Shown: piece by piece, positions 44,083-56,083 of the stretch
Layout of the letters: the number at the start of each line of letters is the position of its first letter
How positions within the stretch are numbered: position 1 is the first letter of the stretch
Assembly: GCF_004358105.1 (NCBI RefSeq)
Contig: NZ_SMYL01000002.1
Location: forward strand, 496,001-560,000
Length of the DNA: 64,000 nt
Direction: 5' to 3'
Source: Sapientia aquatica
GTDB lineage: Bacteria > Pseudomonadota > Gammaproteobacteria > Burkholderiales > Burkholderiaceae_D
Notes under the pieces: model-generated
Databases searched by the model: none
Told to the model about the DNA's origin: nothing
Seen by the model: the letters and a program-made list of their open reading frames with translations, nothing else
Translations under genes and position numbers: made by a program

Positions 44083-44577
44083 ATGAAAAACTCCCCTCCA
44101 AATTTCCGCGTAGGCCAAGGCTACGATTGCCACGCCTTGGTTGAAGGCCGCAAATTGATTATTGGCGGTGTGACCATTCCACACAAAACCGGTTTGCTCG
44201 GTCACTCCGATGCCGACGTGTTGCTGCATGCGATTACCGATGCGTTATTTGGCGCGGCGGGTTTGGGCGACATTGGCCGACATTTTCCAGACACCGCGCA
44301 AGAATTTGCGGGCGCAGATTCCCGTGTGCTGCTGCGCGAAGCCGTCAAGCGCGTGGCCGCGGCTGGCTTTGCCGTAGGCAATTTAGACGCAACCATTATT
44401 GCGCAAGCGCCGAAAATGGCGCCGCATATTCCGACGATGGTTAGTCATATTGCCCAGGATTTAAATGTTGAGAATAACCGCGTGAACATCAAAGCGAAGA
44501 CCAATGAAAAGTTGGGCTATTTAGGACGCGAAGAAGGTATTGCTGCTGAAGCGGTAGTATTGATTTACAGCATATAA
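44083..44577 (+). CDS. ispF: 2-C-methyl-D-erythritol 2,4-cyclodiphosphate synthase
   Basis: IspF cyclises CDP-ME-phosphate in the MEP pathway. The 164-residue protein shows [20 protein letters not shown] with zinc ligands Asp and His, [21 protein letters not shown] near 46 and [21 protein letters not shown] near 139. Length and motifs are standard, and it follows ispD in the usual order. Confidence 0.95.
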   Translation: MKNSPPNFRVGQGYDCHALVEGRKLIIGGVTIPHKTGLLGHSDADVLLHAITDALFGAAGLGDIGRHFPDTAQEFAGADSRVLLREAVKRVAAAGFAVGNLDATIIAQAPKMAPHIPTMVSHIAQDLNVENNRVNIKAKTNEKLGYLGREEGIAAEAVVLIYSI

Positions 44578-44645
44578 TTTTGGCGTGATTTAGCGCATAC
44601 TGCAGCACTGATTTCTGATTCATCCTCTTTTGCAAAGGCATCACC

Positions 44646-44915
44646 ATGAGCACCGAACAACTGAAAGACTCGTTAAAAAAACTGCACGAAAGTTTGAATA
44701 GCACCGATCAAGTCGATGCGGAATTGTCCGACTTGTTAAAAACGCTCTCCGAAGATATTCATAATCTGCTGCACAAAGAGCACACGGATGAAGATTCCTT
44801 GAGCCATTTGGGTGATCGCACCTTGGCGTTGTCGGCTAAATTCGCAGCGCAAAATCCGCACCTTGAATCTGGCTTGCGCGAGCTAGGCGATATTTTGGCG
44901 CGCATGGGAATTTAA
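44646..44915 (+). CDS. DUF4404 family protein
   Basis: This 89-residue all-helical acidic protein begins STEQLKDSLKKLHESLNST and ends HLESGLRELGDILARMGI, the DUF4404 pattern. No function is established. It is followed by a strong terminator and is probably the last gene of the ispDF transcript or a single unit. Confidence 0.82.
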   Translation: MSTEQLKDSLKKLHESLNSTDQVDAELSDLLKTLSEDIHNLLHKEHTDEDSLSHLGDRTLALSAKFAAQNPHLESGLRELGDILARMGI

Positions 44916-44992
44916 TTGTGTGACGTGAAGCCGGAATTTACGCGATTGATGTAATTCGCTAGATCAACTAATCTGGTCGTTCAGTTTTTTTT

Positions 44993-45024
44993 AAAATAGC
45001 TCCTCAATTGGAGCTATTTTTTTT
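44993..45024 (+). terminator. Rho-independent terminator
   Basis: AAAATAGCTCC (44993-45003) pairs with GGAGCTATTTT (45010-45020) around TCAATT, followed by more T to 45024. It ends transcription after the DUF4404 gene. Confidence 0.88.
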
Positions 45025-45103
45025 ACCTATTTTTGCGAGCCTGTGTTGATTGCGCCACAAAATCGCTTCGCACTGCGCCCTGATTTGGGGCAAATTTGTT
45101 TAA

Positions 45104-45120
45104 ATTTCACGATATGAAAT
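45104..45120. promoter_or_regulatory. inverted repeat ATTTCA-N5-TGAAAT
   Basis: Perfect 6-base arms with a 5-base spacer upstream of aceA. It resembles an operator for a dimeric regulator; the protein is unknown. Confidence 0.35.
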
Positions 45121-45251
45121 CAACGTTTCGTATTATAAAATCTCGTCCCCGCTACGCACCAATTTTCTATTTCATTTTAAGATATGTTATTTCACATCGC
45201 AAAAAATAAAACGTAAGTAATTGGTTTTTAACGATTAAAAATAACTTATAT

Positions 45252-45265
45252 GTCTTATATAAGAC
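45252..45265. promoter_or_regulatory. 14-base perfect palindrome GTCTTATATAAGAC
   Basis: This perfect palindrome lies about 105 bases before aceA. Its shape is that of a binding site for a GntR-type or similar dimeric regulator of central carbon metabolism. No regulator gene is adjacent, so the identity is inferred only from form and place. Confidence 0.45.
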
Positions 45266-45367
45266 CTTGTTGCTCCGCAAAATAAGGCATATAGTTATTC
45301 CTAGCGAATTCGATTTAAAGCAGTTTTCACCCACTTTTACTTTGTTTTATTTGATAGGAGAAACACC

Positions 45368-46663
45368 ATGTTGACTCGTGAACAGCAAATCGCCGCAATA
45401 CAAAAAGATTGGGACACTAATCCACGTTGGATTGGTATCAAACGTAACTACACCGCAGAAGACGTTGTACGTTTGCGCGGCTCGATCCAAGTTGAGCACA
45501 CCTTAGCAAAAAACGGCGCGGTCAAATTATGGAATCTGGTTAACAACGAACCATTCGTTAATGCCTTAGGCGCGTTGACTGGTAACCAAGCAATGCAACA
45601 AGTTAAAGCAGGCTTGAAAGCAATTTACTTGTCCGGCTGGCAAGTGGCTGGCGACGCAAACGTTGCTGGTGAAATGTACCCAGATCAATCGTTGTACCCA
45701 GCGAACTCAGTACCGTTAGTAGTTAAGCGAATCAACAACACATTAACTCGCGCTGACCAAATTCAATGGTCCGAAGGTAGCGACGAGATTGATTACTTTG
45801 CTCCTATCGTAGCTGACGCTGAAGCCGGCTTTGGTGGCGTGTTGAATGCCTATGAACTGATGAAATCCATGATCGACGCTGGCGCGGCTGGTGTGCATTT
45901 TGAAGATCAATTGGCTTCCGTTAAAAAATGCGGTCACATGGGCGGTAAAGTATTGGTTCCAACCCGCGAAGCGGTTGAAAAACTCAACGCAGCACGTTTG
46001 GCAGCAGACGTAATGGGCGTTCCAACGGTGTTGTTGGCACGTACTGACGCGGAAGCGGCTGATTTGTTGACCTCCGATGTTGATGCTAACGACAAGCCGT
46101 TCTTGACCGGTGAGCGCACAGTGGAAGGCTTCTACAAAACTAAACCAGGTTTGGAACAAGCAATCTCACGCGGCTTAGCTTATGCCGAATACGCTGACAT
46201 GATTTGGTGTGAAACTGGTAAGCCAGATTTGGAATTTGCTCGTAAATTTGCCGAAGCGATTCACGCTAAATTCCCAGGTAAATTGTTGTCTTACAACTGC
46301 TCACCATCGTTTAACTGGAAGAAAAATCTGGATGACGCAACGATTGCTAAATTCCAAAAAGAATTGGGCGCAATGGGTTACAAATTCCAATTCATCACCT
46401 TGGCCGGTTTCCATGCATTGAACTACGGCATGTTCAACTTGGCACACGGTTATGCACGTCGTCAAATGTCGGCATTCGTTGAATTGCAAGAAGCTGAATT
46501 TGCAGCAGCAGAAAAAGGCTTTACTGCGGTAAAACATCAACGTGAAGTTGGTACTGGCTATTTTGATGCGGTAACGCAAGTTATTCAGCAAGGTCAATCG
46601 TCAACGACGGCGTTGCACGGTTCGACCGAAGATGAACAATTTTTTGACAAAAAAGTCGCTTAA
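45368..46663 (+). CDS. aceA: isocitrate lyase
   Basis: Isocitrate lyase splits isocitrate to glyoxylate and succinate in the glyoxylate shunt. The 431-residue protein has the catalytic KKCGHMGGK with Cys188, the metal region [16 protein letters not shown] near 149, and [12 protein letters not shown] near 310. The codon use appears more uniform than in its neighbours, as in highly expressed genes. It stands alone, with terminators on both sides and a long regulatory region in front. Malate synthase is not in the window. Confidence 0.95.
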   Translation: MLTREQQIAAIQKDWDTNPRWIGIKRNYTAEDVVRLRGSIQVEHTLAKNGAVKLWNLVNNEPFVNALGALTGNQAMQQVKAGLKAIYLSGWQVAGDANVAGEMYPDQSLYPANSVPLVVKRINNTLTRADQIQWSEGSDEIDYFAPIVADAEAGFGGVLNAYELMKSMIDAGAAGVHFEDQLASVKKCGHMGGKVLVPTREAVEKLNAARLAADVMGVPTVLLARTDAEAADLLTSDVDANDKPFLTGERTVEGFYKTKPGLEQAISRGLAYAEYADMIWCETGKPDLEFARKFAEAIHAKFPGKLLSYNCSPSFNWKKNLDDATIAKFQKELGAMGYKFQFITLAGFHALNYGMFNLAHGYARRQMSAFVELQEAEFAAAEKGFTAVKHQREVGTGYFDAVTQVIQQGQSSTTALHGSTEDEQFFDKKVA

Positions 46664-46754
46664 TTGCTCGAGAAGTTGAGTAAATAGAAGTTTATTTATG
46701 TTTTTAAGAGAAATTGAGCGTAAGTTCATTAAACTTTCTCTTGGGAAATAAATC

Positions 46755-46786
46755 AAAACCGCATCTTCATGGTGCGGTTTTTTGTT
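46755..46786 (+). terminator. Rho-independent terminator of aceA
   Basis: AAAACCGCA (46755-46763) pairs with TGCGGTTTT (46773-46781), followed by a T-rich run. Confidence 0.82.
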
Positions 46787-47086
46787 TTTGGATCGATTGA
46801 AGCGGCGATATATGTGTTTTTTTACAGGTTTATCGCAGCCAACTGTGGGTTAACTGCGAGTTGTTCGGGTTTTCTAGGCCGAAATCCAGTAAAATGCTGG
46901 AATTATTTTATCCACAATTTCTGGTCGGAAACACTTACAGCGCGTTGCCATTATTTCTATGGGGTAATTTAAACGGGCTAGTAATAAGCAAGTTTGCGCG
47001 AACGTATCGCGTTTCTTTCTGACCTAGGTGACGCTCAGAGCGGTTTATTTGGCGCGCCGAACATATCAACTATTTCAATTGGCTTA
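46787..47086. other. intergenic region before lepA
   Basis: About 300 bases after the aceA terminator. A TCCAG-N7-CTGGA dyad at about 46887-46903 encloses a TAAAAT that could be a -10 element for the lepA operon, but no matching -35 is evident. A frame in phase with lepA is open from 46994 but precedes the conserved start. Confidence 0.45.
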
Positions 47087-48880
47087 ATGAATAACATTCG
47101 TAATTTTTCGATTATTGCCCATATCGACCACGGTAAATCCACCTTGGCCGATCGTATTATCCAGCTTTGCGGCGGCTTGTCTGACCGCGAAATGGAAGCG
47201 CAAGTGCTTGATTCCATGGATATTGAGCGCGAGCGCGGCATTACTATTAAAGCGCAAACCGCGGCCTTGACCTATAAAGCGCGCGACGGCCAGATTTATA
47301 ATCTCAATTTGATTGATACGCCCGGTCACGTCGATTTCAGCTACGAAGTGAGCCGCTCCTTGTCGGCCTGTGAAGGCGCGTTGCTGGTAGTGGACGCCTC
47401 GCAAGGGGTAGAAGCGCAAACGGTGGCTAACTGTTACACCGCAATTGAATTAGGCGTGGAAGTTGTGCCTGTTCTTAATAAGATCGATCTTCCATCCGCC
47501 GATCCAGAAAATGCCTCCAGCGAAATCGAAGAAGTTATCGGTATTGACGCGACCGACGCGGTGCATTGTTCGGCCAAAACTGGCTTAGGCGTAGTTGACG
47601 TTATCGAGTCGTTAATTAGTAAAGTACCGCCGCCAAAAGGCGACCCAGACGCGCCCCTGCAAGCCTTAATCGTTGATTCTTGGTTTGATAACTACGTTGG
47701 CGTTGTTATGTTAGTGCGCGTTGTTAATGGCACCTTAAAGCCCAAAGATAAAATCGTGTTAATGGCCAATGGCTCCAATCATTTGGTCGAAAGTGTCGGC
47801 GTATTTACTCCTAAATCATTGACTCGCGCCGCATTAAGCGCTGGCCAAGTAGGTTTTATTATTGCCGGTATTAAAGAATTAAAAGCCGCCAAAGTGGGCG
47901 ACACCGTAACTTTGCAATCCCGTCCCGCCGCTGAGCCATTGCCCGGATTTAAAGAAGTCCAGCCGCAAGTGTTTGCCGGTTTATTCCCGGTCGAAGCCAA
48001 TCAATACGACGCGTTGCGTGACTCGTTAGAAAAGCTCAAGCTCAATGACGCTGCTTTGCAATACGAACCAGAAGTCTCGCAAGCCTTGGGTTTCGGCTTC
48101 CGTTGTGGCTTCTTGGGCCTGTTGCATATGGAAATCGTGCAAGAACGTTTAGAGCGCGAATTCGACATGGATTTGATCACTACCGCACCGACTGTTATTT
48201 ACGAAGTGGTGCAGGGCGATGGATCGATTTTGATGGTGGATAATCCCTCCAAAATGCCGGACCCATCGCGCATTGAAGAAGTGCGCGAACCGATCGTTAC
48301 CGTGAATTTGTACATGCCGCAAGAATATGTGGGCGCGGTGATTACCCTGTGTACTAGCAAACGCGGTGTGCAGCTCGATATGAGTTATCACGGTCGCCAA
48401 GTGAAATTGACCTACGAAATCCCGATGGCTGAAATCGTGTTGGATTTCTTTGATCGTTTGAAATCCACTTCACGCGGCTACGCATCGATGGATTATGAAT
48501 TCAAAGAATATCGCGCCGCCGACGTGGTCAAAGTTGACATGCTAATTAACAGCGAAAAAGTCGATGCATTGGCAATTATCGTGCACCGCGCAAACAGCCA
48601 ATATCGCGGTCGCGCGGTAGCCGCCAAAATGCGTGAATTGATTCCGCGTCAAATGTTCGATGTGGCGATTCAAGCAGCCATCGGAGCCAATATTATTTCG
48701 CGCGAAAACGTCAAAGCGTTGCGTAAAAACGTGTTAGCCAAGTGTTATGGCGGTGATATTAGCCGTAAGCGTAAATTGCTGGAAAAACAAAAAGCCGGTA
48801 AAAAGCGCATGAAACAAGTCGGCTCGGTAGAGATCCCGCAAGAAGCATTTTTAGCAATTTTACAAGTGGAAGATAAATGA
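47087..48880 (+). CDS. lepA: elongation factor 4 (LepA)
   Basis: LepA is a ribosome-dependent GTPase that aids translation initiation and elongation under stress. The 597-residue form starts at ATG 47087 with [19 protein letters not shown] (G1). Then follow [11 protein letters not shown] (G2), [12 protein letters not shown] (G3), [11 protein letters not shown] (G4) and the LepA-specific C-terminal [21 protein letters not shown] start at 46994 would add an unconserved leader. It overlaps lepB by ATGA. Confidence 0.95.
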   Translation: MNNIRNFSIIAHIDHGKSTLADRIIQLCGGLSDREMEAQVLDSMDIERERGITIKAQTAALTYKARDGQIYNLNLIDTPGHVDFSYEVSRSLSACEGALLVVDASQGVEAQTVANCYTAIELGVEVVPVLNKIDLPSADPENASSEIEEVIGIDATDAVHCSAKTGLGVVDVIESLISKVPPPKGDPDAPLQALIVDSWFDNYVGVVMLVRVVNGTLKPKDKIVLMANGSNHLVESVGVFTPKSLTRAALSAGQVGFIIAGIKELKAAKVGDTVTLQSRPAAEPLPGFKEVQPQVFAGLFPVEANQYDALRDSLEKLKLNDAALQYEPEVSQALGFGFRCGFLGLLHMEIVQERLEREFDMDLITTAPTVIYEVVQGDGSILMVDNPSKMPDPSRIEEVREPIVTVNLYMPQEYVGAVITLCTSKRGVQLDMSYHGRQVKLTYEIPMAEIVLDFFDRLKSTSRGYASMDYEFKEYRAADVVKVDMLINSEKVDALAIIVHRANSQYRGRAVAAKMRELIPRQMFDVAIQAAIGANIISRENVKALRKNVLAKCYGGDISRKRKLLEKQKAGKKRMKQVGSVEIPQEAFLAILQVEDK

Positions 48881-49812
48881 ACCTGCAATCAATCTTAGGC
48901 AATTTCGCCTTAATTTTGTTTATTTTGACGATTTTAACGGGCGTTATTTGGTTTTTAGATGTATTTGTCTTTGCAAAACAAAGGAAGTTAGTTGCTGATG
49001 CAGCATTGGCGGAATACGATGCGCGACGTGAGAAATTAAGTGCCGAAGGTTTGAAGCTTGAAACCAGCAATCGTGAGGAATTAAAAGCCAATTTAATGCG
49101 TCAACCGGCTTGGATCGAATACACCGGCAGCTTCTTTCCAGTGATTTTATTGGTATTTTGCTTACGTTCGTTCTTGTACGAACCGTTCAAAATCCCATCG
49201 AGTTCCATGTTGCCAACTTTATTAGTCGGCGATTTGATCTTGGTGAATAAATTTACTTACGGTATTCGTTTGCCAATAATTAACAAAAAAGTCATTGAAA
49301 TTAACCAGCCACAACGTGGCGACGTCATGGTGTTTAAATACCCCAAAGACATGACCTTGGATTATATTAAGCGGGTGATTGGCGTGCCCGGTGATAAAAT
49401 CGTCTACAAAGACAAGCGGTTAACCGTCAACGGCCAAGAAGTTAGCTACAAAGAATTGCCCGATTTTTTGGATGAAGAGCGGTTAACTTACGCTAAACAT
49501 TACGAAGAAAATCTGCTCGGCGTGCACCACGAAATCTTAAACGACGAACGCGCACCAACCTATGTACCCGGCGTGCACGAGTTTCCGCACAGCGAATTGT
49601 GTACTTATGATTTAGACGGTTTTGCTTGCACCGTACCAGCAGGAAATTATTTCATGATGGGCGACAATCGCGACAACAGTGCTGATAGTCGCTACTGGGG
49701 ATTTGTCCCAGATGAAAATATTGTTGGTAAGGCGTTTGGTATTTGGATGAATCAAAATGTGATTACCAATCTCGAATTCAAAAAGTTAAAACGTATCGGC
49801 AGTTTTCAATAA
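48877..49812 (+). CDS. lepB: signal peptidase I
   Basis: LepB cleaves signal peptides from exported proteins. The 311-residue protein has two N-terminal membrane segments (about 8-30 and 83-98), the catalytic Ser110 in [14 protein letters not shown], Lys165 in [12 protein letters not shown] and the closing box [18 protein letters not shown] near 263. It is coupled to lepA by ATGA overlap, the common order. Confidence 0.95.
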   Translation: MNLQSILGNFALILFILTILTGVIWFLDVFVFAKQRKLVADAALAEYDARREKLSAEGLKLETSNREELKANLMRQPAWIEYTGSFFPVILLVFCLRSFLYEPFKIPSSSMLPTLLVGDLILVNKFTYGIRLPIINKKVIEINQPQRGDVMVFKYPKDMTLDYIKRVIGVPGDKIVYKDKRLTVNGQEVSYKELPDFLDEERLTYAKHYEENLLGVHHEILNDERAPTYVPGVHEFPHSELCTYDLDGFACTVPAGNYFMMGDNRDNSADSRYWGFVPDENIVGKAFGIWMNQNVITNLEFKKLKRIGSFQ

Positions 49813-49833
49813 TTTCACGTCACGGAGAAAAAC

Positions 49834-50202
49834 ATGAAAGGTTGTCCTAATTTACAAAAACAACGCGGCCTGTCTTTAGGTGGTTTGATTTTGGCATTGG
49901 TTTTAGTGGGCTTGGCTGCGGTGCTGGGGATGCAAATCGTGCCCGCCGTAGTGGAATTTCAAAGCATTAAAAAGGCGGTTAATGATGCGCGCAATACGGG
50001 TACCAATGCTCAAGAAATCGAATTTAGCTACAACAAAATTGCTCAAGCCGGCTATATCACTTCCGTTACTGGTAAGGATTTAACGATCGTAAAAGAAGAT
50101 GGCGCATACGTTGTTAGTTTCGCCTACGAGAAAAAGCTGCCGCTTTTTGGTCCAGCCAGTTTGTTGTTGGAATTTAATGCCACAACCGACAAAAAGCATT
50201 GA
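49834..50202 (+). CDS. DUF4845 membrane protein
   Basis: This 122-residue protein with one N-terminal segment (GLSLGGLILALVLVGLAAVLGM) and an external beta-rich domain is the DUF4845 protein usually found between lepB and rnc in betaproteobacteria. The leader looks a little like a type IV pilin N-terminus but lacks the cleavage pattern. Function unknown. GGAG precedes the ATG. Confidence 0.87.
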   Translation: MKGCPNLQKQRGLSLGGLILALVLVGLAAVLGMQIVPAVVEFQSIKKAVNDARNTGTNAQEIEFSYNKIAQAGYITSVTGKDLTIVKEDGAYVVSFAYEKKLPLFGPASLLLEFNATTDKKH

Positions 50203-50271
50203 TCGCAGTTTGGTAATAGCAACGAGCACGGTTTTAAATATTAGGTATCCCTTTATGAGTAAGTCAGCAGC

Positions 50272-51150
50272 ATGATAAACGACACGTTATTGCAGAATAG
50301 ATTAGGTCATGTATTCAATGACCCTAATCTATTGCAGCAGGCTTTAACTCATCGCAGCCATAGTGTTTTGCACAATGAGCGCTTGGAATTCTTGGGCGAT
50401 TCAGTTTTAAACTGTGTAGTTGCTTCACTGTTATTTCAAAAATTTCATACGATAGACGAAGGCGATTTATCACGCTTGCGGGCAAATTTGGTTAAACAGC
50501 AATCGCTCTACGAAATCGCCTTGCGCTTGGATTTAGCGCAATTTTTGCGTTTAGGCGAGGGCGAATTAAAGTCTGGCGGGTTTCGCCGCCCATCGATTTT
50601 GGCGGATACGCTAGAAGCCTTGTTTGGCGCGATTTATCAGGATGCTGGTTTTAACGCTGCGCGTGATGTGATTTGTGGTTTGTATATTCCGATTTTAGAA
50701 ACTGTTGACCCGGCAACTTTGGGCAAAGATGCCAAGACACTATTGCAAGAATATTTGCAAAGCAAAAAAATAGCTCTGCCGGTATATACCGTAGCCGCGA
50801 CCCACGGCGCAGCGCACAATCAAGAATTTGAAGTGGAATGCGCCATTCCTAAATTAGAAATCCAAGTGTTCGGAACCGGTGGAAGTCGCCGTGCTGGCGA
50901 ACAAGCTGCGGCCAAAATGGCGCTCGAAGCAGCTACTGCCATTTTGTCCAAATCACCTGCGCCAAAACGTAAGGCCAAACCGCGCACGACACAATTGAAA
51001 TTAGCGGGCATAGCAACGGTTCAATCCGATGAAGTTGCAATGGTTCCGCCCACCACGCCACCAGTTACCAGCGCTAAGCCGGAAACAGCCACCGACAAGA
51101 AAAAAAGCGCAGCTCCAACCACCGACACCAACCAGACGACGATAGCATGA
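50272..51150 (+). CDS. rnc: ribonuclease III
   Basis: RNase III cuts double-stranded RNA in rRNA processing. The 292-residue protein has the catalytic signature [16 protein letters not shown] near 35-50, a second acidic site ([15 protein letters not shown] near 112), and a dsRNA-binding domain (about 150-225). The last 65 residues are an added Pro/Lys/Thr-rich tail; many homologues end near 225. It overlaps era by ATGA. Confidence 0.94.
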   Translation: MINDTLLQNRLGHVFNDPNLLQQALTHRSHSVLHNERLEFLGDSVLNCVVASLLFQKFHTIDEGDLSRLRANLVKQQSLYEIALRLDLAQFLRLGEGELKSGGFRRPSILADTLEALFGAIYQDAGFNAARDVICGLYIPILETVDPATLGKDAKTLLQEYLQSKKIALPVYTVAATHGAAHNQEFEVECAIPKLEIQVFGTGGSRRAGEQAAAKMALEAATAILSKSPAPKRKAKPRTTQLKLAGIATVQSDEVAMVPPTTPPVTSAKPETATDKKKSAAPTTDTNQTTIA

Positions 51151-52061
51151 CCGACCAAGAGCACACAGAAGCACCTGCAGACGATTTCCGTTGCGGTTAT
51201 ATCGCCATCGTTGGTCGTCCAAACGTGGGTAAATCAACCTTGATGAACGCCTTAATCGGCGCCAAAATCAGTATCACTTCGCGCAAGGCGCAAACCACCC
51301 GTCATCGCATCACTGGTATTCAAACCAAAGGCCAAGCGCAGTTTGTTTATGTCGATACGCCGGGTTTCCAGACCAAGCATTCCAATGCGTTAAATCGGAC
51401 GTTAAATCGCACCGTGACTACTACCTTAACCGCGGTCGATGTGGTGCTTTACGTCGTGGAAGCCGGCATGTTTTCGCAAGCCGATATTTCGGTGTTGGAA
51501 TTGCTACCTAAAAATATCCCCTGTATTTTGGTTATCAACAAAGCCGATCACATCAAAGATAAAGCCGTGTTAATGCCGTTCGCCGCGCAAGTTGCTAGCC
51601 GATTTAATTTTGCTGCAATTGTGCCTGTTTCAGCGCGTCAAGGCTTTCAATTAGACAGCCTTGAAGCCGAGGTCAAAAAACATTTGCCTATCAATGCGCC
51701 GATGTTTGCCGAAGACGATATTACCGATAAGAGTGAAAAATTTTTAGCAGCAGAAATCGTGCGCGAAAAAGTATTCCGTTTTGTCGGCGACGAATTGCCC
51801 TACACCAGCACGGTTTTGGTTGAAAAGTTTGAGGTCGAAGGCAATCTGCGCCGCGTATTTATCGCGATTTTGGTGGATCGCGACGGCCACAAAGCTATGC
51901 TGATAGGTAAAAAAGGCGAACGCCTCAAAGAAATCTCCACCCAATCGCGCCAAGACATGGAAAAGCTATTCGGTGGCCCAGTTTATTTGGAAATCTGGGT
52001 CAAAATTAAATCAGGCTGGGCCGATAATGAAGCTGGTTTGCGCGCCTACGGTTACGAATAA
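51147..52061 (+). CDS. era: GTPase Era
   Basis: Era binds 16S rRNA and aids 30S maturation. The 304-residue protein shows [20 protein letters not shown] (G1), DTPGFQT (G3) and NKADHIKD (G4). The C-terminal KH domain includes [20 protein letters not shown] near 252. It is coupled to rnc by ATGA, a conserved pair. Confidence 0.95.
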   Translation: MTDQEHTEAPADDFRCGYIAIVGRPNVGKSTLMNALIGAKISITSRKAQTTRHRITGIQTKGQAQFVYVDTPGFQTKHSNALNRTLNRTVTTTLTAVDVVLYVVEAGMFSQADISVLELLPKNIPCILVINKADHIKDKAVLMPFAAQVASRFNFAAIVPVSARQGFQLDSLEAEVKKHLPINAPMFAEDDITDKSEKFLAAEIVREKVFRFVGDELPYTSTVLVEKFEVEGNLRRVFIAILVDRDGHKAMLIGKKGERLKEISTQSRQDMEKLFGGPVYLEIWVKIKSGWADNEAGLRAYGYE

Positions 52062-52078
52062 ACCATTTTGAACCTCTC

Positions 52079-52951
52079 ATGACAGAGTTTGCGGATACGC
52101 AGTCGCCCGATTCGCTGGATTCCTTGGAATCCATTTTAAATTTGGGCGCTCCACAAACTCCTGTGCCACCAGAATCACTCCTTATCCCCGCATCTAAACC
52201 CAATGCAGCGCGGTACCGTAATTCGGCTATACCAACACGTCCGCTGCGAGTATTGGCGCAACCCGGTTTTGTGCTGCACAGCTATCCCTACAAAGAAACC
52301 AGCTTAATCGTTGACGTATTTACTCGGCAGTATGGTCGAATCGCATTGCTGGCCAAAGGCGCTAAGCGTCCGCATTCCCAATTACGCGGAGCGCTGCAAA
52401 CGTTTCAACCGCTTACCCTTTCTTGGACGGGCAAATCCGATTTACAAACATTAACCGCGGCCGAATGGGTTGGCGGAATGCTGCCCTTAGAGAAAAGCGC
52501 ACTGCTGTGTGGTTTCTACCTGAATGAAATCATCGTCAAACTATTGCAACGCGATGATCCGCAACCTTTATTGTTTGATGCCTATGTCGCTACCATCAAT
52601 CAATTGGCGCACGGCGAACCAGCGACGATTGTGTTGCGTAAATTTGAGTTGAATTTGCTCAAATCCGCGGGCGTCGTCGGCGATCTTACTTTTTGTACCC
52701 AACAACGAACCAAAGTTGATGCAGACGTAATATATGTGGTTGACCCAGATATCGGCGCTCGTCCTAGCCTAGAAACGGAACAAGGGGTTAAAGTACACGG
52801 TAAAACGTTATTGGATATGCATTCGGCGGATTATTCAGATACGCGAACCCAATCTCAAAGTAAATTATTAATGCGATTTTTATTGGCGCATCACCTGCAC
52901 GGCGCAACAATCAATACTCGACAAATCTTAATGGACTTGCAAAAACTATGA
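52079..52951 (+). CDS. recO: DNA repair protein RecO
   Basis: RecO helps load RecA in RecFOR repair. The 290-residue protein has an N-terminal OB domain ([19 protein letters not shown] near 61 and [20 protein letters not shown] near 82) and a helical C-terminal domain. A first stretch of about 55 residues is Pro-rich and extra to the usual form. It overlaps pdxJ by ATGA. Confidence 0.9.
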   Translation: MTEFADTQSPDSLDSLESILNLGAPQTPVPPESLLIPASKPNAARYRNSAIPTRPLRVLAQPGFVLHSYPYKETSLIVDVFTRQYGRIALLAKGAKRPHSQLRGALQTFQPLTLSWTGKSDLQTLTAAEWVGGMLPLEKSALLCGFYLNEIIVKLLQRDDPQPLLFDAYVATINQLAHGEPATIVLRKFELNLLKSAGVVGDLTFCTQQRTKVDADVIYVVDPDIGARPSLETEQGVKVHGKTLLDMHSADYSDTRTQSQSKLLMRFLLAHHLHGATINTRQILMDLQKL

Positions 52952-53727
52952 CTATGAATCAACGTATTCACGCGCTCGAACTAGGGATCAACATCGACCA
53001 CGTTGCGACCTTGCGCAACGCGCGCGGCACAAGCTATCCAGATCCAATCAAAGCGGCCTTGCTGGCAGAACACGCCGGTGCTGATTTAATCACCTTGCAT
53101 CTGCGCGAAGATCGCCGCCACATCAAAGATGCCGACGTGCGCGCTATTCGTCCGCAACTTATCACGCGCATGAATCTAGAAGCGGCAGTTACCGCGGAAA
53201 TGTTGGACTTTGCCTGCGAAATCAAACCGCATGATGTGTGCTTAGTGCCTGAGCATCGGGCCGAAGTCACCACCGAGGGCGGCTTGGATGTGGTGAAAAA
53301 TTTTGCCCAAGTGCAGGCCGCAGTGAAGCAATTGCAAGCTGAAGGCATACGCGTGAGTCTATTCATTGATTCTGACGAAGCGCAAATCCAAGCCGCAACC
53401 GAAGCCGGCGCCACCGTGATTGAAATCCACACCGGTCGTTATGCGGACGCGGTGGATGCGCAAGCGCGTCAATTTGAATTAGAGCGCGTTCAGCAAGGCG
53501 TGATATTCGGCATCCAGCGCGGCTTGCGTGTCAATGCTGGACACGGTTTGCATTACACCAACGCGCAAGCGATTGCCGCGATTGCTGACATTAGCGAACT
53601 CAATATTGGCCACGCGATTGTCGCGCAAGCCGTTTTTGTCGGCTGGGAAAATGCCGTGCGCGATATGAAAGCGATCATGACATTGGCGCGAGTCAATCGC
53701 AATGAATTAGGCTTCTCAGGAGCCTAA
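52948..53727 (+). CDS. pdxJ: pyridoxine 5'-phosphate synthase
   Basis: PdxJ forms the vitamin B6 ring from aminoacetone phosphate and deoxyxylulose phosphate. The 259-residue TIM barrel shows [35 protein letters not shown] and [13 protein letters not shown]. The frame starts at 52948, overlapping the recO stop; an ATG two codons later is also possible. It is followed after one base by acpS, as usual. Confidence 0.95.
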   Translation: MTMNQRIHALELGINIDHVATLRNARGTSYPDPIKAALLAEHAGADLITLHLREDRRHIKDADVRAIRPQLITRMNLEAAVTAEMLDFACEIKPHDVCLVPEHRAEVTTEGGLDVVKNFAQVQAAVKQLQAEGIRVSLFIDSDEAQIQAATEAGATVIEIHTGRYADAVDAQARQFELERVQQGVIFGIQRGLRVNAGHGLHYTNAQAIAAIADISELNIGHAIVAQAVFVGWENAVRDMKAIMTLARVNRNELGFSGA

Positions 53728-53728
53728 G

Positions 53729-54124
53729 GTGATTTTTGGTATTGGCACCGACATCGTCCAAATCGAGCGTATCGCTGCGATCCTGACCCGCACTGAAGAT
53801 CGGTTTGCCGAAAAGATTTTGGGGTCGGATGAATTAGTAGAATTCGCTCAACGCCGCGAAAAAAGTGCGGAGCGCGCAGTACATTATTTGTGCAATCGCT
53901 TCGCCGCTAAAGAAGCGTTTTCCAAAGCTTTAGGCCTCGGAATGCGCGCCCCAATGACGTGGCACGATATCCAAATACTAAACGACGAGCAGGGCGCCCC
54001 AAGAGTTGTCACTACCGGTGAATTGGGTAGTTATATGGTGACCAAAAAATTAGTTTCGCGTGTTTCTCTAAGCGATGAAAAAGACTACTCGGTAGCCTTT
54101 GTTGTCATCGAGCACGCCGCTTAA
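53729..54124 (+). CDS. acpS: holo-[acyl-carrier-protein] synthase
   Basis: AcpS adds 4'-phosphopantetheine to acyl carrier protein. The 131-residue protein starts at GTG with AGGAG six bases upstream. It has IFGIGTDIVQIERI (Mg-binding Asp8) and NRFAAKEAFSKALGLG near 53 with the catalytic Glu. Length and position after pdxJ are standard. Confidence 0.94.
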   Translation: MIFGIGTDIVQIERIAAILTRTEDRFAEKILGSDELVEFAQRREKSAERAVHYLCNRFAAKEAFSKALGLGMRAPMTWHDIQILNDEQGAPRVVTTGELGSYMVTKKLVSRVSLSDEKDYSVAFVVIEHAA

Positions 54125-54224
54125 AGATAGTCAGATTTAGATAGCAACCCTTAGATAGCCAGATTCGATTTAGCCAGCGCGTTTACCGCGATCTACTAAA
54201 CCTATTTTTCAATTCAATTCATTC

Positions 54225-56069
54225 ATGTCCGAAGTCTCGCCCGAACGTCAAGAGCTCATCGCCACCGTGGCGAAATTGCCCAACCTTCCCGGGGTATATC
54301 GCTACTTTGATAGCAGCGATAAATTGCTCTATGTCGGTAAAGCGCGTGATTTAAAAAAGCGCGTTAGCAGTTATTTTCAAAAAAACCTTTCCAGTCCACG
54401 CATTGCTTTAATGGTCGATCGTATCGTGCGCATGGAAACGACCGTGACGCGCAGCGAGGCGGAAGCCTTGATTTTGGAAAACAACTTAATCAAAGCGCTG
54501 CAACCGCGTTTTAATATTTTGTTTCGCGACGACAAATCCTATCCCTATTTAAAAATAACCGGCCAAGATACCCCGCGCATGATGTATTACCGCGGCGCGA
54601 TTGATAAAAAGAATCAATTTTTTGGGCCGTTCCCGAGTGCATGGGCGGTGAAAGAATCGATCCAAATCCTGCAAAAAGTTTTTCAATTGCGCAGTTGTGA
54701 AGACAGCGTATTCACCAATCGAACACGGCCTTGTTTATTGCACCAAATCCAGCGTTGCAGCGCGCCGTGCGTCAATATTATTAGCGCTGAGGAATACGCC
54801 CAAGACGTCAATAATGCCGCCCAGTTTTTGCGCGGGCGCCAAAGCGAAGTCATGCAAGCGCTTGAGAAAAAAATGCTGGGTTTTGCCGAGCAACTGGCGT
54901 TTGAAAAAGCGGCCGTCGTGCGCAATCAAATGTCGGCCTTATCCAAAGTGTTGCATCAGCAAGGCATGGAAAGTACCAACGACGTTGATCTCGATATTAT
55001 TGCCGTGTATCTAAAAGGCGGGCGCGCCTGCGTCAATCTGGCGATGGTACGTGGCGGACGGCATTTAGGTGATCGGGCATATTTCCCAACGCAAGTGGAA
55101 GAAGCGATTACCGAAAATGTGCTGGAAGCGGAAGTCTTGCAGGCTTTTTTGGCGCAGCACTATTTGGATCAATACATTCCGTCAATTTTAGTGACCAATT
55201 GTGTTTTGGACGCGCCAGAATTGATGTTGGCATTGATGGATCAATGCGGTCATAAAATTCACTTAATTACGCAGCCGCAGGAGCAGCGCCGCCATTGGCT
55301 AGAAATGGCTCAAAAAGGCGCTGAGCTTGCCTTAGCGCGTTTGTTGACCGAGCAAGGTTCTCAGCAAGCACGCACGCGCGCCTTGGTTGAGGCGTTAAGC
55401 TTAGATGTCACCGATTTGGACACGGTGCGGGTTGAGTGCTTTGATATTAGCCACACCCAAGGCGAGGCGACGCAAGCATCTTGTGTCGTGTTCCATCATC
55501 ACGAAATGCAAAATGGCGAATACCGCCGTTACAACATCAATGACATCACGCCAGGCGACGATTATGCGGCGATGCGTCAGGTTTTACATCGACGTTATGA
55601 GAAGGTGGCGAGCAACAATGGCGTCATGCCAGACGTTGTGTTGATCGACGGCGGTAAAGGCCAAGTCGAAATGGCGCGCCAAGTGTTTGTTGAATTGGGG
55701 CTCGATATTGGTTTAATCGTCGGTGTGTCCAAGGGAGAAGGGCGCAAAGTCGGTTTGGAAACCTTGGTATTTGTCGATGGTCGCCCAGAACAAGAATTAG
55801 GCAAACAGTCCGCCGCGTTAATGTTAATCGCCCAAATCCGCGATGAGGCACATCGTTTTGCGATAACTGGCATGCGGGCTAAGCGCGCAAAGGCACGGCA
55901 AACCTCGCGTTTGGAAGAGATCGAAGGAATTGGCGCAAAGCGTCGGCAAAAATTATTGGCTCGATTTGGTGGTCTAAAAGGGGTTGCAGATGCTAGCATT
56001 GAGGACTTGGCCTCTGTTGAGGGTATTTCTCGGCAGTTAGCAGAACAAATTTACAAGCAATTACACTGA
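54225..56069 (+). CDS. uvrC: excinuclease ABC subunit C
   Basis: UvrC makes both incisions in nucleotide excision repair. The 614-residue protein has the GIY-YIG domain ([20 protein letters not shown] near 19), the UVR motif near 200-235, the RNase H-like C-terminal nuclease ([20 protein letters not shown] near 404, [13 protein letters not shown] near 468), and the closing helix-hairpin-helix ([20 protein letters not shown] near 565). It lies 15 bases before pgsA, a common pairing. Confidence 0.95.
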   Translation: MSEVSPERQELIATVAKLPNLPGVYRYFDSSDKLLYVGKARDLKKRVSSYFQKNLSSPRIALMVDRIVRMETTVTRSEAEALILENNLIKALQPRFNILFRDDKSYPYLKITGQDTPRMMYYRGAIDKKNQFFGPFPSAWAVKESIQILQKVFQLRSCEDSVFTNRTRPCLLHQIQRCSAPCVNIISAEEYAQDVNNAAQFLRGRQSEVMQALEKKMLGFAEQLAFEKAAVVRNQMSALSKVLHQQGMESTNDVDLDIIAVYLKGGRACVNLAMVRGGRHLGDRAYFPTQVEEAITENVLEAEVLQAFLAQHYLDQYIPSILVTNCVLDAPELMLALMDQCGHKIHLITQPQEQRRHWLEMAQKGAELALARLLTEQGSQQARTRALVEALSLDVTDLDTVRVECFDISHTQGEATQASCVVFHHHEMQNGEYRRYNINDITPGDDYAAMRQVLHRRYEKVASNNGVMPDVVLIDGGKGQVEMARQVFVELGLDIGLIVGVSKGEGRKVGLETLVFVDGRPEQELGKQSAALMLIAQIRDEAHRFAITGMRAKRAKARQTSRLEEIEGIGAKRRQKLLARFGGLKGVADASIEDLASVEGISRQLAEQIYKQLH

Positions 56070-56083
56070 GACAAACACGAACT

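Larger units (their letters stand above)
45025..45367. other. AT-rich regulatory region upstream of aceA
   Basis: About 340 bases without a gene. It contains two operator-like dyads (listed separately) and, just before the start, GATAGGAG as the ribosome-binding site of aceA. I see no convincing sigma-70 pair. Confidence 0.55.
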
